DNA of 40,798 nucleotides from Candidatus Saccharibacteria bacterium CPR2 (lineage in GTDB: Bacteria; Patescibacteriota; Saccharimonadia; Saccharimonadales; QWHN01), in the NCBI GenBank assembly GCA_021404905.1, contig QWHN01000002.1, forward strand, positions 141,582-182,379, given 5' to 3'. Position 1 is the first letter of the stretch. The number at the start of each line of letters is the position of its first letter. This document shows positions 40,569 to 40,798 of this stretch, piece by piece. The notes under the pieces were generated by a model, which saw only the letters and a program-made list of their open reading frames with translations, did not search any database and had not been told where the DNA came from. Both the position numbers and the translations under genes were made by a program.

Positions 40569-40798
40569 ATGGATGTTGAAAAATTTGGTGAAATAATCGG
40601 CGCGTCAGTCGCCAGTGGCTTTTCCGTTACGCCTGAACAAGTAGCGGGAGTTTTAAGTGATGAAGAACTTTTTCAAGAAATACGGAATCGTGGATTAGGC
40701 GTCGGCTCCCTCGCCGTTGACTCTGCTACTGATACTCCCGAAGTTCTCACTCCCGAAACGGCCGATCTCTTTAACACTTTAACACCCGAACAGCAAGA
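40569..40798 (+). CDS. Hypothetical protein, N-terminal part (cut by window edge)
   Basis: The frame starts at ATG 40569 and is open to the window edge (76 complete codons). The start has GGAG about 11 nt upstream and a TATAAT near 40529. The protein begins MDVEKFGEIIGASVASGFSV, followed by T-P-E-Q-V-A-G-V-L-S-D-E-E-L. T-P-E recurs (T-P-E-Q, T-P-E-V, T-P-E-T, T-P-E-Q). It is acidic and I do not recognise it. Confidence 0.55.
   Translation, partial: MDVEKFGEIIGASVASGFSVTPEQVAGVLSDEELFQEIRNRGLGVGSLAVDSATDTPEVLTPETADLFNTLTPEQQ

Overview
This window looks like a chromosome segment from a small-genome, monoderm-type bacterium of the Candidate Phyla Radiation (Patescibacteria), with Saccharibacteria my best guess. 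The grounds are the gene mix (sortase with LPxTG-type substrate, CapA-like phosphatase, RRM protein, many short membrane-anchored proteins without lipoboxes, no outer-membrane genes), very short gene spacing, and many promoters placed so close to the start codon that the mRNA would be leaderless. TGA is used as a normal stop (for example in the ATGA overlaps of tyrS/CrtI and of the atp genes), which argues against Absconditabacteria/Gracilibacteria. The phylum call is inference. No rRNA or ribosomal protein gene is present to settle it.

Layout. 1-6037 (minus): tyrS, then a CrtI-type desaturase/isomerase, a membrane protein with an LssY C-terminal domain, an alpha/beta hydrolase and two GT4 glycosyltransferases, possibly a lipid or glycolipid locus. 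6247-10014: a surface module with a 65-residue LPNTA protein, its adjacent sortase, a processive GT2 synthase and a convergent polysaccharide deacetylase with two C-terminal beta-sandwich repeats. 10095-14356: a secreted protein, a ZIP metal transporter divergent from a Fur-family regulator with an operator between them, a PlsC-type acyltransferase and a membrane-tethered copper nitrite reductase (NirK/AniA type). 14369-17369: a PAS histidine kinase, an RRM protein, a histidine phosphatase and tRNA-Gln. 17468-20567: WhiB, a DciA-like protein, a LexA-like repressor and a divergent Pup-ligase/depupylase (PafA/Dop) relative. 20679-29359: membrane protein, hydrolase, CapA-like phosphatase, a UvrD-RecB helicase-nuclease, tRNA-Pro, and FecR-like and anchored proteins. 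29363-30814: a protein I read as a relative of the cadmium/zeta-class carbonic anhydrases, divergent from a small unknown protein. 30820-37805 (minus): a complete F-type ATP synthase operon in the order I-a-c-b-delta-alpha-gamma-beta-epsilon. 37937-40798: ArsR/glutaredoxin, rnpA, a CobO-type adenosyltransferase, a RHH/RelE toxin-antitoxin pair and a partial gene.

What stands out. (1) A dispersed family of hairpins made of degenerate 7-nt repeats occupies the three distal intergenic gaps of the atp operon (weakly in one) and two other sites, sometimes supplying the upstream gene's stop codon. (2) The carbonic-anhydrase-like protein keeps a C-x-D-G-R motif and a downstream His/Cys cluster. (3) The PafA/Dop relative has lost the second Glu of the usual E-T-E motif, and no Pup is visible. 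(4) NirK has Gln in place of the axial Met of the type-1 copper site. (5) ATP synthase subunit c has an AxAxAxA motif in place of the usual glycine motif. (6) Several genes have a -10 box exactly 6-7 nt before ATG. No stretch over 300 bases lacks a gene. The intergenic spaces hold promoters, operators, repeats or nothing recognisable, as listed.
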